Assembly (NCBI RefSeq): GCF_008831545.1
Contig: NZ_CP044523.1
Coordinates: 992,001-1,056,000 of the forward strand
Reading direction: 5' to 3'
DNA: 64,000 nt
Source of the DNA: Halorussus halophilus
Lineage (GTDB): Archaea > Halobacteriota > Halobacteria > Halobacteriales > Haladaptataceae
Below the pieces are notes generated by a model. That model had not been told where the DNA came from. It made no database searches and saw only the letters and a program-made list of their open reading frames with translations. This document shows positions 17,835 to 26,215 of this stretch, piece by piece. Every line of letters begins with the position of its first letter. Positions within the stretch are counted from its first letter, which is position 1. The position numbers were made by a program, and so were the translations under genes.

Positions 17835-17910
17835 CGGAATCGAGCCGATTTTTCTGGCTCGCGAACACTATTTGGCCCCTATAGCCGCTCTAAGTCGATA
17901 TTCGGCCAGA

Positions 17911-17937
17911 TTTACATACGCGAAAGTGGGGTGTGTT
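17911..17937 (+). repeat. ORB-like repeat 3
   Basis: The sequence TTTACATACGCGA then AAGTGGGGTGTGTT has one core mismatch (C to A). It diverges from repeat 2 across a 76-nt spacer. Confidence 0.8.
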
Positions 17938-17964
17938 GGTCTTCTAGTCTTTCCCTCTAATACT

Positions 17965-17993
17965 GTTACAGACGCGATGGTGGTGTGTCCCCC
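17965..17993 (+). repeat. ORB-like repeat 4
   Basis: The sequence GTTACAGACGCGATGG then TGGTGTGTCCCCC points towards the AT-rich element, ending about 60 nt before it. It is a strong match in the right half. Confidence 0.85.
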
Positions 17994-18053
17994 TCACCTA
18001 TATTAAACCGTCGTTTCTCTTCGGGACGGGACGACATATAGACACACAGACCA

Positions 18054-18125
18054 TCACAAAATGATGAGTAATCACAAACAATACTGGGGAATAACAATAA
18101 TAAATATTTTATTAGTGGTTAATGG
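18054..18125. other. AT-rich DNA unwinding element
   Basis: Within 18061-18120 only 15 of 60 bases are G or C, and the core around 18092-18113 (AATAATAAATATTTTATTAG) is nearly pure A/T. It lies between repeats 4 and 5. It is the natural site for origin melting once Orc1 is bound. Confidence 0.8.
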
Positions 18126-18165
18126 AGTGGGAGAAAGGAAGGAAAGACAAGAGGAAGAGATGAAG
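18124..18165 (+). other. Polypurine tract beside the unwinding element
   Basis: On the plus strand 39 of 42 bases are purines (interruptions at 18128, 18148 and 18161). It directly abuts the AT-rich element. Purine tracts of this length can form triplexes or bias which strand stays single-stranded; a role here is inference. Confidence 0.7.
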
Positions 18166-18300
18166 TTACACAATCAGTCTACTACAAGACGACCAACCAC
18201 AATCTCCTAGACTGTATCCCCGGCCATCGGCTATCGTCCGTTGCCAATCGTGTACGGTTCGTCGTTCGCTATCTCCAACTCATTCGTGATTACGCCAACT

Positions 18301-18330
18301 ATTACATCCGCGAGGGGGGTGTGTACTCCC
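18301..18330 (+). repeat. ORB-like repeat 5
   Basis: The sequence ATTACATCCGCGAGG then GGGGTGTGTACTCCC is a full-length copy with an intact core, the first one on the orc1 side of the AT-rich element. Confidence 0.85.
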
Positions 18331-18444
18331 AAACGCCCCGTTTTCCGCTTCGCTAACTTCGTCCTGTTTCGTTCTCCGTCAGCCGTTTTCGTTCGAACGT
18401 CGCCTACCACTTTCCGGACAGTCGTCTGACCCGGCCTCGAACGC

Positions 18445-18473
18445 GAACATCCGCGAAGGTGGTCTGAGAACCC
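18445..18473 (+). repeat. ORB-like repeat 6
   Basis: The sequence GAACATCCGCGAAGG then TGGTCTGAGAACCC has an intact core and a partly diverged right half. Confidence 0.75.
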
Positions 18474-18523
18474 TAATCTTGGAATTACTCTCGATAGCAC
18501 GTTCACTCCGCGCTCGGTTCCGA

Positions 18524-18550
18524 AATACATCCGCGACGGTACCCCCTACC
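18524..18550 (+). repeat. ORB-like repeat 7, at the orc1 promoter
   Basis: The sequence AATACATCCGCGACGG then TACCCCCTACC abuts the TATA-like CCTTTTTGTA (18549-18558) of orc1. Orc1 bound here would cover the upstream promoter element, so autoregulation is likely. Confidence 0.8.
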
Positions 18551-18585
18551 TTTTTGTACCGAAGGGCGGAACCCCCTGTCAACAG

Positions 18586-19815
18586 ATGGAATCTGAAGGC
18601 GACGACGACCGCGACCCGCTTTTCCGGTACGACGACCCGGTCTTCTCCGACGAGGACCTGCTTCGAATCTCCCACCTGCCCGGCCCGAACCGCATCGTGG
18701 GCCGCGACGAACACATGCAGAAGGTGGCAGAGGCATTGAACCCCGCTATCTTCGGCCAAGAACCGACACACCTGTTCATTTTCGGCAAGACTGGGACCGG
18801 GAAATCGCTCATCTCCCGCAGCGTCTCGAAACGCGTCGAGAACGAGGCCGAGCGCGAAGACGTAACCGTCGAGACGGCGTTCATCGACTGCGGTGAGCAG
18901 ACGACGGAAGCGTCGGTCATCAAGACGGTCGGACGGGAACTCAACGACCCCGACGAGACGGGCATCACCGTTCCACAGCGTGGCCTCGGCACCGGTGACT
19001 ACTACGACCGACTCTGGCGCATCATCGACACCTGTAGCGACGTGACCATCGTCATCCTGGACGAGATCGACATGCTCGAAGACGACGAGGTCCTCCGCAA
19101 ACTCTCGCGCGCGGGAGAGAACCGCCGGGTAACCGACTCGACCATCGGCATCGTCGGCATCTCGAACAAGATTGACTTCCCGGACGAACTGAACGAACGA
19201 GTCAAGTCGAGTTTCGCCCACGACGAACTCGTCTTCCCGCCGTACGACGCCCACCAACTCATCGACATCCTCCAGAATCGTGCCGACGCGTTCCGCGATG
19301 GCGTCCTCTCTGACGACGCCGTCCCGCTCACCGCCGCGCTGGCCGCACAGGAACACGGCGACGCCCGCAAAGCTATCGACATCCTGCGAAACGCGGGTCG
19401 AATCGCCACCAAGCAGGACGATAAGGTTGTCACCGAACAGCACGTCTACGCGGCCAAGGAGAAGACCGAAGCCGACAGATTCGCAGAACTCATCGAGGGC
19501 GCACCCACGCAAGCCAAGGCCATCCTCCTCGCTCTCACACTCCTCACCGAAAATCGCCACCAAGAGCAGTTCCCGACCCAGCAAATCTACAAGCAGTACC
19601 AGTCCATCGCGTCGGAACTCGACATGGACGCCCTCTCCGAGCGCCGCGTCCAAGAAATCCTGCAAGAGCAGGACTTCCTCAACGTCATCAACTCCGAGAC
19701 GAAGGGCCGGGGCCGGGGCCGTGGTGTCCACACCATGCACCGACTACTCGAAGAACCGGAAATCGTGAAGAAGGTCCTCAACCGCGACTCGCGCATCGCG
19801 GACCTCGCGCTCTGA
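18586..19815 (+). CDS. orc1: Origin recognition protein Orc1/Cdc6
   Basis: This 409-residue AAA+ initiator has Walker A GKTGTGKS (about residues 67-74), Walker B VILDEIDML (about 156-164), sensor 1 GISNKI, and the arginine-finger/sensor 2 region HGDARKAIDILRNAG. A C-terminal winged helix (about 300-409) should contact the ORB repeats upstream. It binds origin DNA and loads the MCM helicase. The immediate position beside the repeat cluster identifies it as the cognate initiator. Repeat 7 at its promoter suggests autoregulation. dna2 follows in the same direction after 77 nt with its own TATA box. Confidence 0.96.
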   Translation: MESEGDDDRDPLFRYDDPVFSDEDLLRISHLPGPNRIVGRDEHMQKVAEALNPAIFGQEPTHLFIFGKTGTGKSLISRSVSKRVENEAEREDVTVETAFIDCGEQTTEASVIKTVGRELNDPDETGITVPQRGLGTGDYYDRLWRIIDTCSDVTIVILDEIDMLEDDEVLRKLSRAGENRRVTDSTIGIVGISNKIDFPDELNERVKSSFAHDELVFPPYDAHQLIDILQNRADAFRDGVLSDDAVPLTAALAAQEHGDARKAIDILRNAGRIATKQDDKVVTEQHVYAAKEKTEADRFAELIEGAPTQAKAILLALTLLTENRHQEQFPTQQIYKQYQSIASELDMDALSERRVQEILQEQDFLNVINSETKGRGRGRGVHTMHRLLEEPEIVKKVLNRDSRIADLAL

Positions 19816-19862
19816 ACGATAGTTGAGACCAACGACTTCACTTCCACCGCGGACAGGGAGGC

Positions 19863-19869
19863 TTTTTTA
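19863..19869 (+). promoter_or_regulatory. TATA-like box of dna2
   Basis: The TTTTTTA box is centred 27 nt before the GTG at 19893. This supports both the GTG start and a leaderless transcript separate from orc1. Confidence 0.6.
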
Positions 19870-19892
19870 CCGCCGAGGGCTACGATGCTGTC

Positions 19893-22589
19893 GTGAACGT
19901 TCGGGGAGAAGTCGTCGATGCGGGGGAGACGCGCGCAGTCAGCACCCAGTACGGCGAGCGAAACCTCGCAGAGGTGACGGTCCGCGAGGACGACGGTCCC
20001 AAGCAGGTGACGCTCTGGGGCAAGTGGACCGAGAGCGCGGCACTGCTGGAAGAGGGGATGGAACTGCTGGTAACAGACGTCGAGACCGACCAGTATCAGG
20101 GTGAGACCACCTACTCCACTAGCAAAGAATCGTCGGTCGTCGTGGAACCCGGTTTTCTGGTGGACGTGACCGACATCCGCTCGTGGGTGCAGTGTCCGCG
20201 GATGTACTACCTCAACAAGATTTCGGGGATTCCACTCAATTACCCCGTGGTCAAGGGGACCATCGTCCACGAGGTGTTCGGCGACCTCCTCCGCGGCAGA
20301 GAACTCGATGACTCCATCGAGGAGCGGGTCGAAGAGGCGGGCCTCCAACTCGGCCTGCTCGGCATGGAGGCGAGCGACGTAGCCGACGAGGTGCGCCAGA
20401 ACGCCAAAGCTATCGAAGGCTGGCTACAGCAGGGCGTGCTTACAGAAGAAGACGACTGGCGAAGCGAGCAACTACTCGTCAGCCAGCAGTACGGCATCAA
20501 AGGCCGTGCCGACGCCCTGCGGCGGGGGATGCCCGTCGAACTGAAGACCGGCAAGAACCTCAAGCGCGACCCCAGATTCCAGGACAAGATTCAGGCGGTC
20601 TGTTACGCGCTCCTCCTTCGGGAGAAGGGCGTCCCGGCCGACACAGGAACCCTCCTGTACACGAAAAATACCGCGCTCGACCGCGGCGACGAGAGCGGCG
20701 ACCTCTCGCCCGCCAAGGAGTTCTCCATCGGCGATGGCCTGCTCGACTTCGTCGTTCGCACGCGCAACGAAATCGCGGCGATGGAGTACGAGACGGACGT
20801 GCCGACCGGCTACGAGGCCGACGCGACCTGCGAGTACTGTTTCGAGCAGGACACCTGCATGGTCGTCTCGGGCCGACTCGACCAGGAGTCGAAAGCGGGC
20901 CAAATCGGCAACGCGCTCCCCGAGGAAGAGCAACGCTACTTCGAGAAGATGTACCGCCTCGTGGAAGAGGAGCGTGGCGCGACCCACGAGGAGTACGCGA
21001 AACTCTGGGAGCAGACGCCCGAAGAGCGCGCGGACGACGACCGCGCGCTCATCGACTTGAAGCCCGGTTCTCAAGTCGAAATCGAAGGCGGTCGCTGGGA
21101 ACTGCGCGCCACCCGCACGAGCGACGCAGTCTCGAAGATTCGCGAAGGCGACGTCGTCCTCGCCAGCGACGGCGACCCAATCGGTGGCCACGCCGAGATG
21201 GCGCGCGTGAAGCAACTGGGCGAGGAAGTCGTCGTCACAGCCGACGAATCGGTCGAACTCCGGCGACTCGACGTGTACCCCTCCGAACTCTCGGCTGACC
21301 GAATGTTGACCGCGCTCCACGACTTCGTGCTGAAGGGCGACCCGCGCCAGAAGGACGTGCTGTTCGACCGCGCCTCCCCTGACTTCTCTGCCAACCACCA
21401 GACCTACATCGACAACAACGAGGCACAGAACGAGGCGGTGAACCTCGCCACGAACGCCGAGGACTTCGCGCTGGTCCACGGTCCGCCAGGGACGGGCAAG
21501 ACGTACACCATCGCCAGAATCATCCGCGCGATGGTCGAGCAGAGCGAGGCGACGGAGTCGCCTCGAAACGGAGGCGGTGCAACCGCCGAAGGGGGAGAAA
21601 CCGCTCTCCTTTCCGCATTCACCAACCGCGCCGTGGACAACGCCCTAGAAGCCCTCCGCGACCAAGGCTTCGAAGACGTTGTACGAGTTGGAACGGAAAA
21701 CGGTGTCCGGCCGGACATGCAGGACCTTCGCTTCGAACAGGGTGGCGACCCGAACGAGCGCGTGAAAGAACTCCGGGACGCGAGCGTGGTCGCCGCCACG
21801 ACGGCGACCTGTGGCTCGCGCATCATGCGCGAACAGCACTTCGACGTGGCGCTGGTGGACGAGGCTTCCCAACTCACCGAACCCGCCACGCTCGCGGCGC
21901 TCAACCTCGCCGACCGCTTCGTCCTCGTGGGCGACCACCAGCAGTTGCCGCCGGTCGTCAGAACTGAAAACGACCTCTCGACTTCGCTCTTCCAACGACT
22001 CATCGAGACCTACCCCGATTCTGGTGTGATGCTCGACCGACAGTACCGGATGAGCCAGCGCATCCAGGCGTTCGCCTCGCGGGAGTTCTACGACGGCGAG
22101 CTACGCCCTGCCACAGGTGACGTCGCCGGACAGCGATTGGCTGCACTGCCGGACGTGGACACGTCCGCGCTCCCCAACGACCTCCAGAACGGCGTCTCGT
22201 TCGTAGACCCCGACGGCGAGACGGTGGGGAACACGAACCCAATCGAAGCGGACCGCGTTGCGGAGGTCGTTCAGTCGTTCCTCGACGCTGGTTTGAGTCC
22301 CGATGAAGTCGGCGTCATCGCGCCGTTCCGCGCGCAGGTCGCCGAGATTGGTCGGAGAGTTTCTGCGGGCGTCACCGTCGATACGGTGGACAGATTCCAG
22401 GGGTCCAGCAAGGAGGTCATCGTGGTGTCGTTCGTGGCGACTGGGAACTTGGAGAGTCCCATCTTCGAAGACTACCGGCGAGTGAACGTCGCGCTCACGC
22501 GAGCGAAGAAGTCCCTGGTTCTCGTGGGTGACGAGGCGGCGCTCTGTACGGACCCGCTCTACTCCCGGATGGTGGACTGGGCGAAGTAG
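19893..22589 (+). CDS. dna2: Dna2-type nuclease-helicase with N-terminal OB fold
   Basis: This 898-residue replication/repair enzyme starts with an RPA-like OB fold (about residues 1-80; EVTVREDDGPKQVTLWGKW). A Cas4/AddB-type PD-(D/E)xK nuclease domain (about 90-330) has an iron-sulfur set: Cys101 in VQCPRMYY plus the trio in CEYCFEQDTC. The superfamily 1B helicase follows, with Walker A GPPGTGKT (about 529-536), Walker B VDEASQLTEPA, GDHQQLPPVV, and terminal motifs VDRFQGSSKEV and NVALTRAKKSL. Dna2 enzymes trim 5' flaps and resect ends. The position beside oriC and orc1 fits a replication role. Confidence 0.92.
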   Translation: MNVRGEVVDAGETRAVSTQYGERNLAEVTVREDDGPKQVTLWGKWTESAALLEEGMELLVTDVETDQYQGETTYSTSKESSVVVEPGFLVDVTDIRSWVQCPRMYYLNKISGIPLNYPVVKGTIVHEVFGDLLRGRELDDSIEERVEEAGLQLGLLGMEASDVADEVRQNAKAIEGWLQQGVLTEEDDWRSEQLLVSQQYGIKGRADALRRGMPVELKTGKNLKRDPRFQDKIQAVCYALLLREKGVPADTGTLLYTKNTALDRGDESGDLSPAKEFSIGDGLLDFVVRTRNEIAAMEYETDVPTGYEADATCEYCFEQDTCMVVSGRLDQESKAGQIGNALPEEEQRYFEKMYRLVEEERGATHEEYAKLWEQTPEERADDDRALIDLKPGSQVEIEGGRWELRATRTSDAVSKIREGDVVLASDGDPIGGHAEMARVKQLGEEVVVTADESVELRRLDVYPSELSADRMLTALHDFVLKGDPRQKDVLFDRASPDFSANHQTYIDNNEAQNEAVNLATNAEDFALVHGPPGTGKTYTIARIIRAMVEQSEATESPRNGGGATAEGGETALLSAFTNRAVDNALEALRDQGFEDVVRVGTENGVRPDMQDLRFEQGGDPNERVKELRDASVVAATTATCGSRIMREQHFDVALVDEASQLTEPATLAALNLADRFVLVGDHQQLPPVVRTENDLSTSLFQRLIETYPDSGVMLDRQYRMSQRIQAFASREFYDGELRPATGDVAGQRLAALPDVDTSALPNDLQNGVSFVDPDGETVGNTNPIEADRVAEVVQSFLDAGLSPDEVGVIAPFRAQVAEIGRRVSAGVTVDTVDRFQGSSKEVIVVSFVATGNLESPIFEDYRRVNVALTRAKKSLVLVGDEAALCTDPLYSRMVDWAK

Positions 22590-22877
22590 GGGGTCGAATC
22601 TGTCGGCGACGTGCCTCCGGGAACTGCGACGCGCGCGCCGACTGGCAGATGCGGAGATTCGAAACTCGGTCGTCGTTTCCCAGCGCGCACCCACAATCTG
22701 GCCGCGAGCAAATTTCAAGAGTCGCCCGAACTTTACAAACAGTCCCGCCGAAACGAAGTTACTTTCCCGACACGAACCGGGGAACGTTGCCGCGACACCC
22801 CGGAAACCATGCGAAAGCCAACACACGAGGCACAACTTCCGGTACGTTTAAGAGTTCCACGAGTGCGGATTAATGAT

Positions 22878-23063
22878 ATGAGTGGGCGACCGCTAGACGT
22901 GCTCGAAGCTTCCCTCGAAGAAGAGGTCACGGTTCGACTGAAAGGTGGCGAGGAGTACGTCGGCGTGCTGACTGGCTACGACCAGCACATGAATCTAGTA
23001 TTGGAGGACGACGAAGACACAACCATTATACGCGGCGATAACTTGGTTTCCATCAAACCATGA
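22878..23063 (+). CDS. lsm: Lsm (Sm-like) RNA-binding protein
   Basis: This 61-residue Sm-fold protein has Sm1 ([26 protein letters not shown] in parts) and Sm2 ([11 protein letters not shown]), with the RNA-contacting D-x-H-M-N and R-G residues present. Archaeal Lsm proteins form seven-membered rings that bind U-rich RNA. The ATG at 22878 lies 28 nt after a TATA-like CGTTTAAGA (22845-22853), so longer readings of the frame are rejected. Its TGA overlaps the rpl37e ATG by four bases (ATGA), a conserved lsm-rpl37e pairing in haloarchaea. Confidence 0.95.
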   Translation: MSGRPLDVLEASLEEEVTVRLKGGEEYVGVLTGYDQHMNLVLEDDEDTTIIRGDNLVSIKP

Positions 23064-23233
23064 CTGGTGCAGGAACACCGAGCCAAGGAAAGAAGAACAA
23101 GACGACGCACGTGAAGTGCCGTCGCTGTGGTGAGAAGTCCTACCACGTGAAGAAGAAGCAGTGCTCGTCGTGCGGCTTCGGCAAATCCGCCAAACGCCGC
23201 GACTACGAGTGGCAGAGCAAAGCTGGCGAGTAA
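23060..23233 (+). CDS. rpl37e: Large-subunit ribosomal protein L37e
   Basis: This 57-residue zinc-binding ribosomal protein starts [20 protein letters not shown]. It has the four cysteines of L37e in two CxxC pairs (CRRC and CSSC) and a basic C-terminus ([14 protein letters not shown]). It binds 23S rRNA near the exit-tunnel side of the large subunit. It is too short for simple ORF calling but fully supported by family sequence and by the four-base translational overlap with lsm. Confidence 0.95.
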   Translation: MTGAGTPSQGKKNKTTHVKCRRCGEKSYHVKKKQCSSCGFGKSAKRRDYEWQSKAGE

Positions 23234-23244
23234 CTCGTCGATTG

Positions 23245-23263
23245 CCCCGAACGGGGTCTCTTT
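23245..23263 (+). terminator. Hairpin plus T-rich tail after rpl37e
   Basis: CCCCG-AA-CGGGG is followed by TCTCTTT, 12 nt after the rpl37e stop. Its position suits the end of the lsm-rpl37e transcript, though many archaeal terminators need only the T-run. Confidence 0.45.
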
Positions 23264-23363
23264 GCGTTCTCTCTGTCGGCTAGTTCGGTAGTGGTGAATA
23301 TACAGTAGCGACTGCTTTGAAACGACGTTTGTTCGACTTTCTGACTATCACTGTAGAGTAGTT

Positions 23364-23570
23364 ACTTCTTCGAAATCCCCGACCCGCTCGCGGTCGCTGA
23401 CACGGGATATTCGCGGCTCTCCACACAGTCCGCCGCGAATACTGGCCCGCCGCGAATACTGGCCCGCGCAGACGACCATGGCAAGCGCGAGCGCGCCGCC
23501 CCTTTCAGTCCCACCCTATTGGCTACTGTCACCGAGCTTTTCGGGTGGTTTGGTTCATCAAGCGCATCTG
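23364..23570 (+). repeat. R-type hairpin element, copy 1 (solo)
   Basis: It begins ACTTCTTCGAAATCCCCG and later carries the hallmark CCCCTTTCAGTCCCACCC (from about 23499), followed by about 50 nt still alignable to other R copies. An outer stem is formed by CGCTCGCG (23385-23392) and CGCGAGCG (23486-23493). Inside lies a 17-bp direct repeat CCGCGAATACTGGCCCG in two adjacent copies. No L block is nearby. The element fills most of the 455-nt gap before purF. Confidence 0.75.
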
Positions 23571-23657
23571 TCGGTTAACCAATAAGATCCGACATCAGAT
23601 ACACGAACGTGCATACTCTACTCCTGTCGAACCAGAAATTCGGCACGATAGCGAGGG

Positions 23658-23664
23658 TTTTTAC
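23658..23664 (+). promoter_or_regulatory. TATA-like box of purF
   Basis: TTTTTAC is centred 27-28 nt before the ATG at 23689. It fixes the start and rules out the longer frame that opens at 23545. Confidence 0.6.
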
Positions 23665-23688
23665 TACTGGCCCGGCCAACCTCCACCC

Positions 23689-25158
23689 ATGCCAGACGGC
23701 CGGGACCCCCTCGAAGGGCCGACTGAGAAGTGCGGCGTAGTCGGCGTCTCGCTCGCAGACCGCGACGCCGCTCGCCCACTGTACTACTCGCTGTACGCGC
23801 TCCAACACCGCGGCCAAGAGTCCGCGGGAATCGTCACCCACGACGGGTTCCAACAGCACGACCACGTCGAGATGGGCCTCGTCGGGGACGCCTTCGACGA
23901 GGACGACATCGAGAGTCTGCGCGGGAGCGCGGGCATCGGCCACGTTCGCTACCCCACCGCGGGGAGCGTGGACAAGTCCTGCGCCCAACCATTTACGGTG
24001 TCGTTCAAGAGCGGCGCGCTCGGCTTGAGCCACAACGGCAACCTCGTCAACGCCGAAGAGGTGCGCGACCAACTGGCCGGGAAGGGCCACGCCTTCACCT
24101 CCGACGGCGACACCGAGGTCATCGCGCACGATTTGGCGCGCAACCTGCTGGAAGCCGACCTCGTGCGCGCGGTGAAGCGAACGATGGGTCGAATTCACGG
24201 CTCGTACTCGCTGACCATTATGCACGACGACACCGTCCTCGGCGCGCGCGACCCCGAGGGAAATCGCCCGCTCTGCATCGGAAAACTCGATGACGGCTAC
24301 GTCGTCGCCAGCGAGTCGGCGGCCATCGACACGCTCGACGGCGAACTCGTTCGGGACGTGAAACCCGGCGAACTCGTCGTCCTGCGACCCGACGGCGAGG
24401 GGTTCGACTCCTATCAACTGTTCGAACGCGAGAATACGGCTCACTGCTTCTTCGAACACGTCTACTTCGCACGCCCCGACAGCGTCATCGACGACAACCT
24501 CGTCTACGAAGTTCGCCGCGAATTGGGGCGCAAACTCTGGGACGAGAGCGGCATCGACACCGACGTCGTGATGCCCGTCCCCGACTCCGGACGCGCGTTC
24601 GCATCCGGCTACGCCGAAGCGGCCCAAGAATCCGGCGCGACAGTCGAGTTCGCGGAGGGGATGATGAAGAACCGCTACGTCGGCCGCACCTTCATCATGC
24701 CGACTCAGGACGAACGCGAGCGCGCGGTCCGCCTCAAGTTGAACCCCATCAAATCGACGGTCGAGGGCAAGACCGTGACGCTCATCGACGACAGCATCGT
24801 TCGCGGGACGACTTCGACCCAACTCGTCCAACTACTCAAAGACTGCGGCGCGGCCGAAGTCCACATGCGAATCGGCGCGCCGCCAATCGTCGCGCCCTGC
24901 TACATGGGCATCAACATGGCGACCCGCGAGGAACTCATCGCCGCGGACAAGTCCGTCGAGGAGATTCGAGAGGCGATTTCGGCCGACAGCCTCTCCTATC
25001 TCTCGAAGGACGCCGTCGCCGAGGCCCTCGACACCGACCGTCTCGACCTCTGTATGGGCTGTGTCACTGGCGAGTACCCCTACGACATCGACGGCGAGGA
25101 GACCGACCGCGAGGTCGAACGTCCCGTGGTCGCCGACGCCGCGAGCGCGGACGACTGA
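23689..25158 (+). CDS. purF: Amidophosphoribosyltransferase
   Basis: This 489-residue enzyme makes 5-phosphoribosylamine from PRPP and glutamine, the first committed step of purine synthesis. It has a short N-terminal propeptide ending EK, then the catalytic Cys15 (CGVVGVS) of the class II glutamine amidotransferase domain (to about 245). A phosphoribosyltransferase domain has the PRPP loop VTLIDDSIVRGTTS and MPVPDSGR. Cys15 would become the N-terminal nucleophile after propeptide removal. The late cysteine-containing DRLDLCMGCVTGEYP is typical of iron-sulfur-type PurF. The TATA box implies a leaderless mRNA. Confidence 0.96.
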   Translation: MPDGRDPLEGPTEKCGVVGVSLADRDAARPLYYSLYALQHRGQESAGIVTHDGFQQHDHVEMGLVGDAFDEDDIESLRGSAGIGHVRYPTAGSVDKSCAQPFTVSFKSGALGLSHNGNLVNAEEVRDQLAGKGHAFTSDGDTEVIAHDLARNLLEADLVRAVKRTMGRIHGSYSLTIMHDDTVLGARDPEGNRPLCIGKLDDGYVVASESAAIDTLDGELVRDVKPGELVVLRPDGEGFDSYQLFERENTAHCFFEHVYFARPDSVIDDNLVYEVRRELGRKLWDESGIDTDVVMPVPDSGRAFASGYAEAAQESGATVEFAEGMMKNRYVGRTFIMPTQDERERAVRLKLNPIKSTVEGKTVTLIDDSIVRGTTSTQLVQLLKDCGAAEVHMRIGAPPIVAPCYMGINMATREELIAADKSVEEIREAISADSLSYLSKDAVAEALDTDRLDLCMGCVTGEYPYDIDGEETDREVERPVVADAASADD

Positions 25159-25179
25159 ACCTCGTTCCCGCTCGCGTCT

Positions 25180-26136
25180 TCAATCTCCGGAAACCGTCAC
25201 CCGAATCCGCCGCCACTCTTCTGCGAGCGCGTCGCGTTTGACGAGTGTGAACCCCGCGACGATGACCACGAACCCGACGACCGTCGCGAGGTCGATGGTT
25301 TCACTGAGTAGTAGCCATCCACCGAACGCCGCGAAGATGGGTGCGACGTAGCCGACGAGGTTGATTTCGACTGGGCCGAGCGAGTCGAGCAAGCGAAAGT
25401 AGAGTAGAAAACCTAGACAGCCAGCGACCGGTGCGAGGTAGGCCAGCGCGAGAATCGCGGTCGGTGTCCACTCGACGGCGCTGAGCGATTCGTCCGGCAG
25501 TGCGGCACTGGTCAGGTGAAGCAATCCCGCTCCCAACAGCATCATCCACGCTTGCTGTGGAACTGGCGGCAGGTCGCTACTCTCGGTCCGTCGGAGCAGT
25601 ACTGCCCCGAGTGCAAAACTCGCGGCCGCGAGCAGGATGAGTCCTTTTCCAACGACTCCCGGCGCGAGCAGTCTGTCTGGGTCGGGACTGGCGACGATGG
25701 CGACTCCGGCGAGGCCGACGAGTAAGCCGAACGTTCCGACCCGACCGAGGCGCTCGCTCGGGAGTAAGGCCCGCGCGAACACCGTGGTCAGAATCGGGTC
25801 GAGACTGATGATGATGGCCGCGACGGCACTGGTCGTGTACTGCTGACCGACGAACATGAACGCGTGGTGGGCCGCGATGAACGTCGCGGCGCCGACGGCG
25901 ACCGGAAGCCACTCTACCCATCCGCGGGGTCGCCAACGCTCTGCATCGCCGAACCGCCCCGACCTACCCACCGAAATCCCGACGTACGCCAGTAACAGCA
26001 GACCTGCGAGGTCGTAGCGGAGCGCCGCGAAGAGTACGGGCGGAACGTACGGCAGTCCGGCCTCGACGGCGACGAACGAAGTCCCCCAGAGTGCCGAGAG
26101 CAGGAGAAACGACGCGAGAGCCCGGTAGCGAGTCAC
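25180..26136 (-). CDS. DMT-superfamily (EamA) transporter
   Basis: This 318-residue integral membrane protein has ten predicted helices in two EamA repeats. Typical features are LSALWGTSFVAVEAG in the first helix, AALRYDLAGLLLL, and in the second repeat LAYLAPVAGCLGFLLYF and PIFAAFGGWLLLSE. EamA proteins export or import small metabolites such as amino acids or their analogues; the substrate cannot be inferred. It is convergent with purF (21-nt gap). Confidence 0.88.
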   Translation of the reverse strand: MTRYRALASFLLLSALWGTSFVAVEAGLPYVPPVLFAALRYDLAGLLLLAYVGISVGRSGRFGDAERWRPRGWVEWLPVAVGAATFIAAHHAFMFVGQQYTTSAVAAIIISLDPILTTVFARALLPSERLGRVGTFGLLVGLAGVAIVASPDPDRLLAPGVVGKGLILLAAASFALGAVLLRRTESSDLPPVPQQAWMMLLGAGLLHLTSAALPDESLSAVEWTPTAILALAYLAPVAGCLGFLLYFRLLDSLGPVEINLVGYVAPIFAAFGGWLLLSETIDLATVVGFVVIVAGFTLVKRDALAEEWRRIRVTVSGD

Positions 26137-26215
26137 GGCGGTTAGTTCGGGTGGGCGCGTAAAGTAGTTTGTCAGGGTGTGACATGGGGTGTGAAGGGGA
26201 CGGAAGCGTCCTCGC

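Larger units (their letters stand above)
17709..18585. other. Chromosomal replication origin (oriC1-like)
   Basis: This 877-nt gene-free region lies directly before orc1/cdc6. It contains seven copies of a repeat with core TACATCCGCGA followed by a G/T-rich half (two in minus orientation, five in plus), a segment of 25% GC (18061-18120) in a window of much higher GC, and a polypurine tract. Haloarchaeal origins share this layout: origin recognition boxes flanking an AT-rich unwinding element beside the cognate cdc6 gene. The downstream Dna2 gene further supports a main-chromosome origin. Strand-wide GC skew, which would confirm it, cannot be computed here. Confidence 0.9.

Noticed and set aside
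23431-23467. CRISPR-like array from repeated CCGCGAATACTGGCCCG
   Set aside because: Only two adjacent copies without spacers, located inside an R element; no cas genes are nearby.
23499-23517. CCCCTTTCAGTCCCACCC as a CRISPR repeat relic
   Set aside because: Each copy is single, lies in a longer conserved block and is not followed by regularly spaced units.
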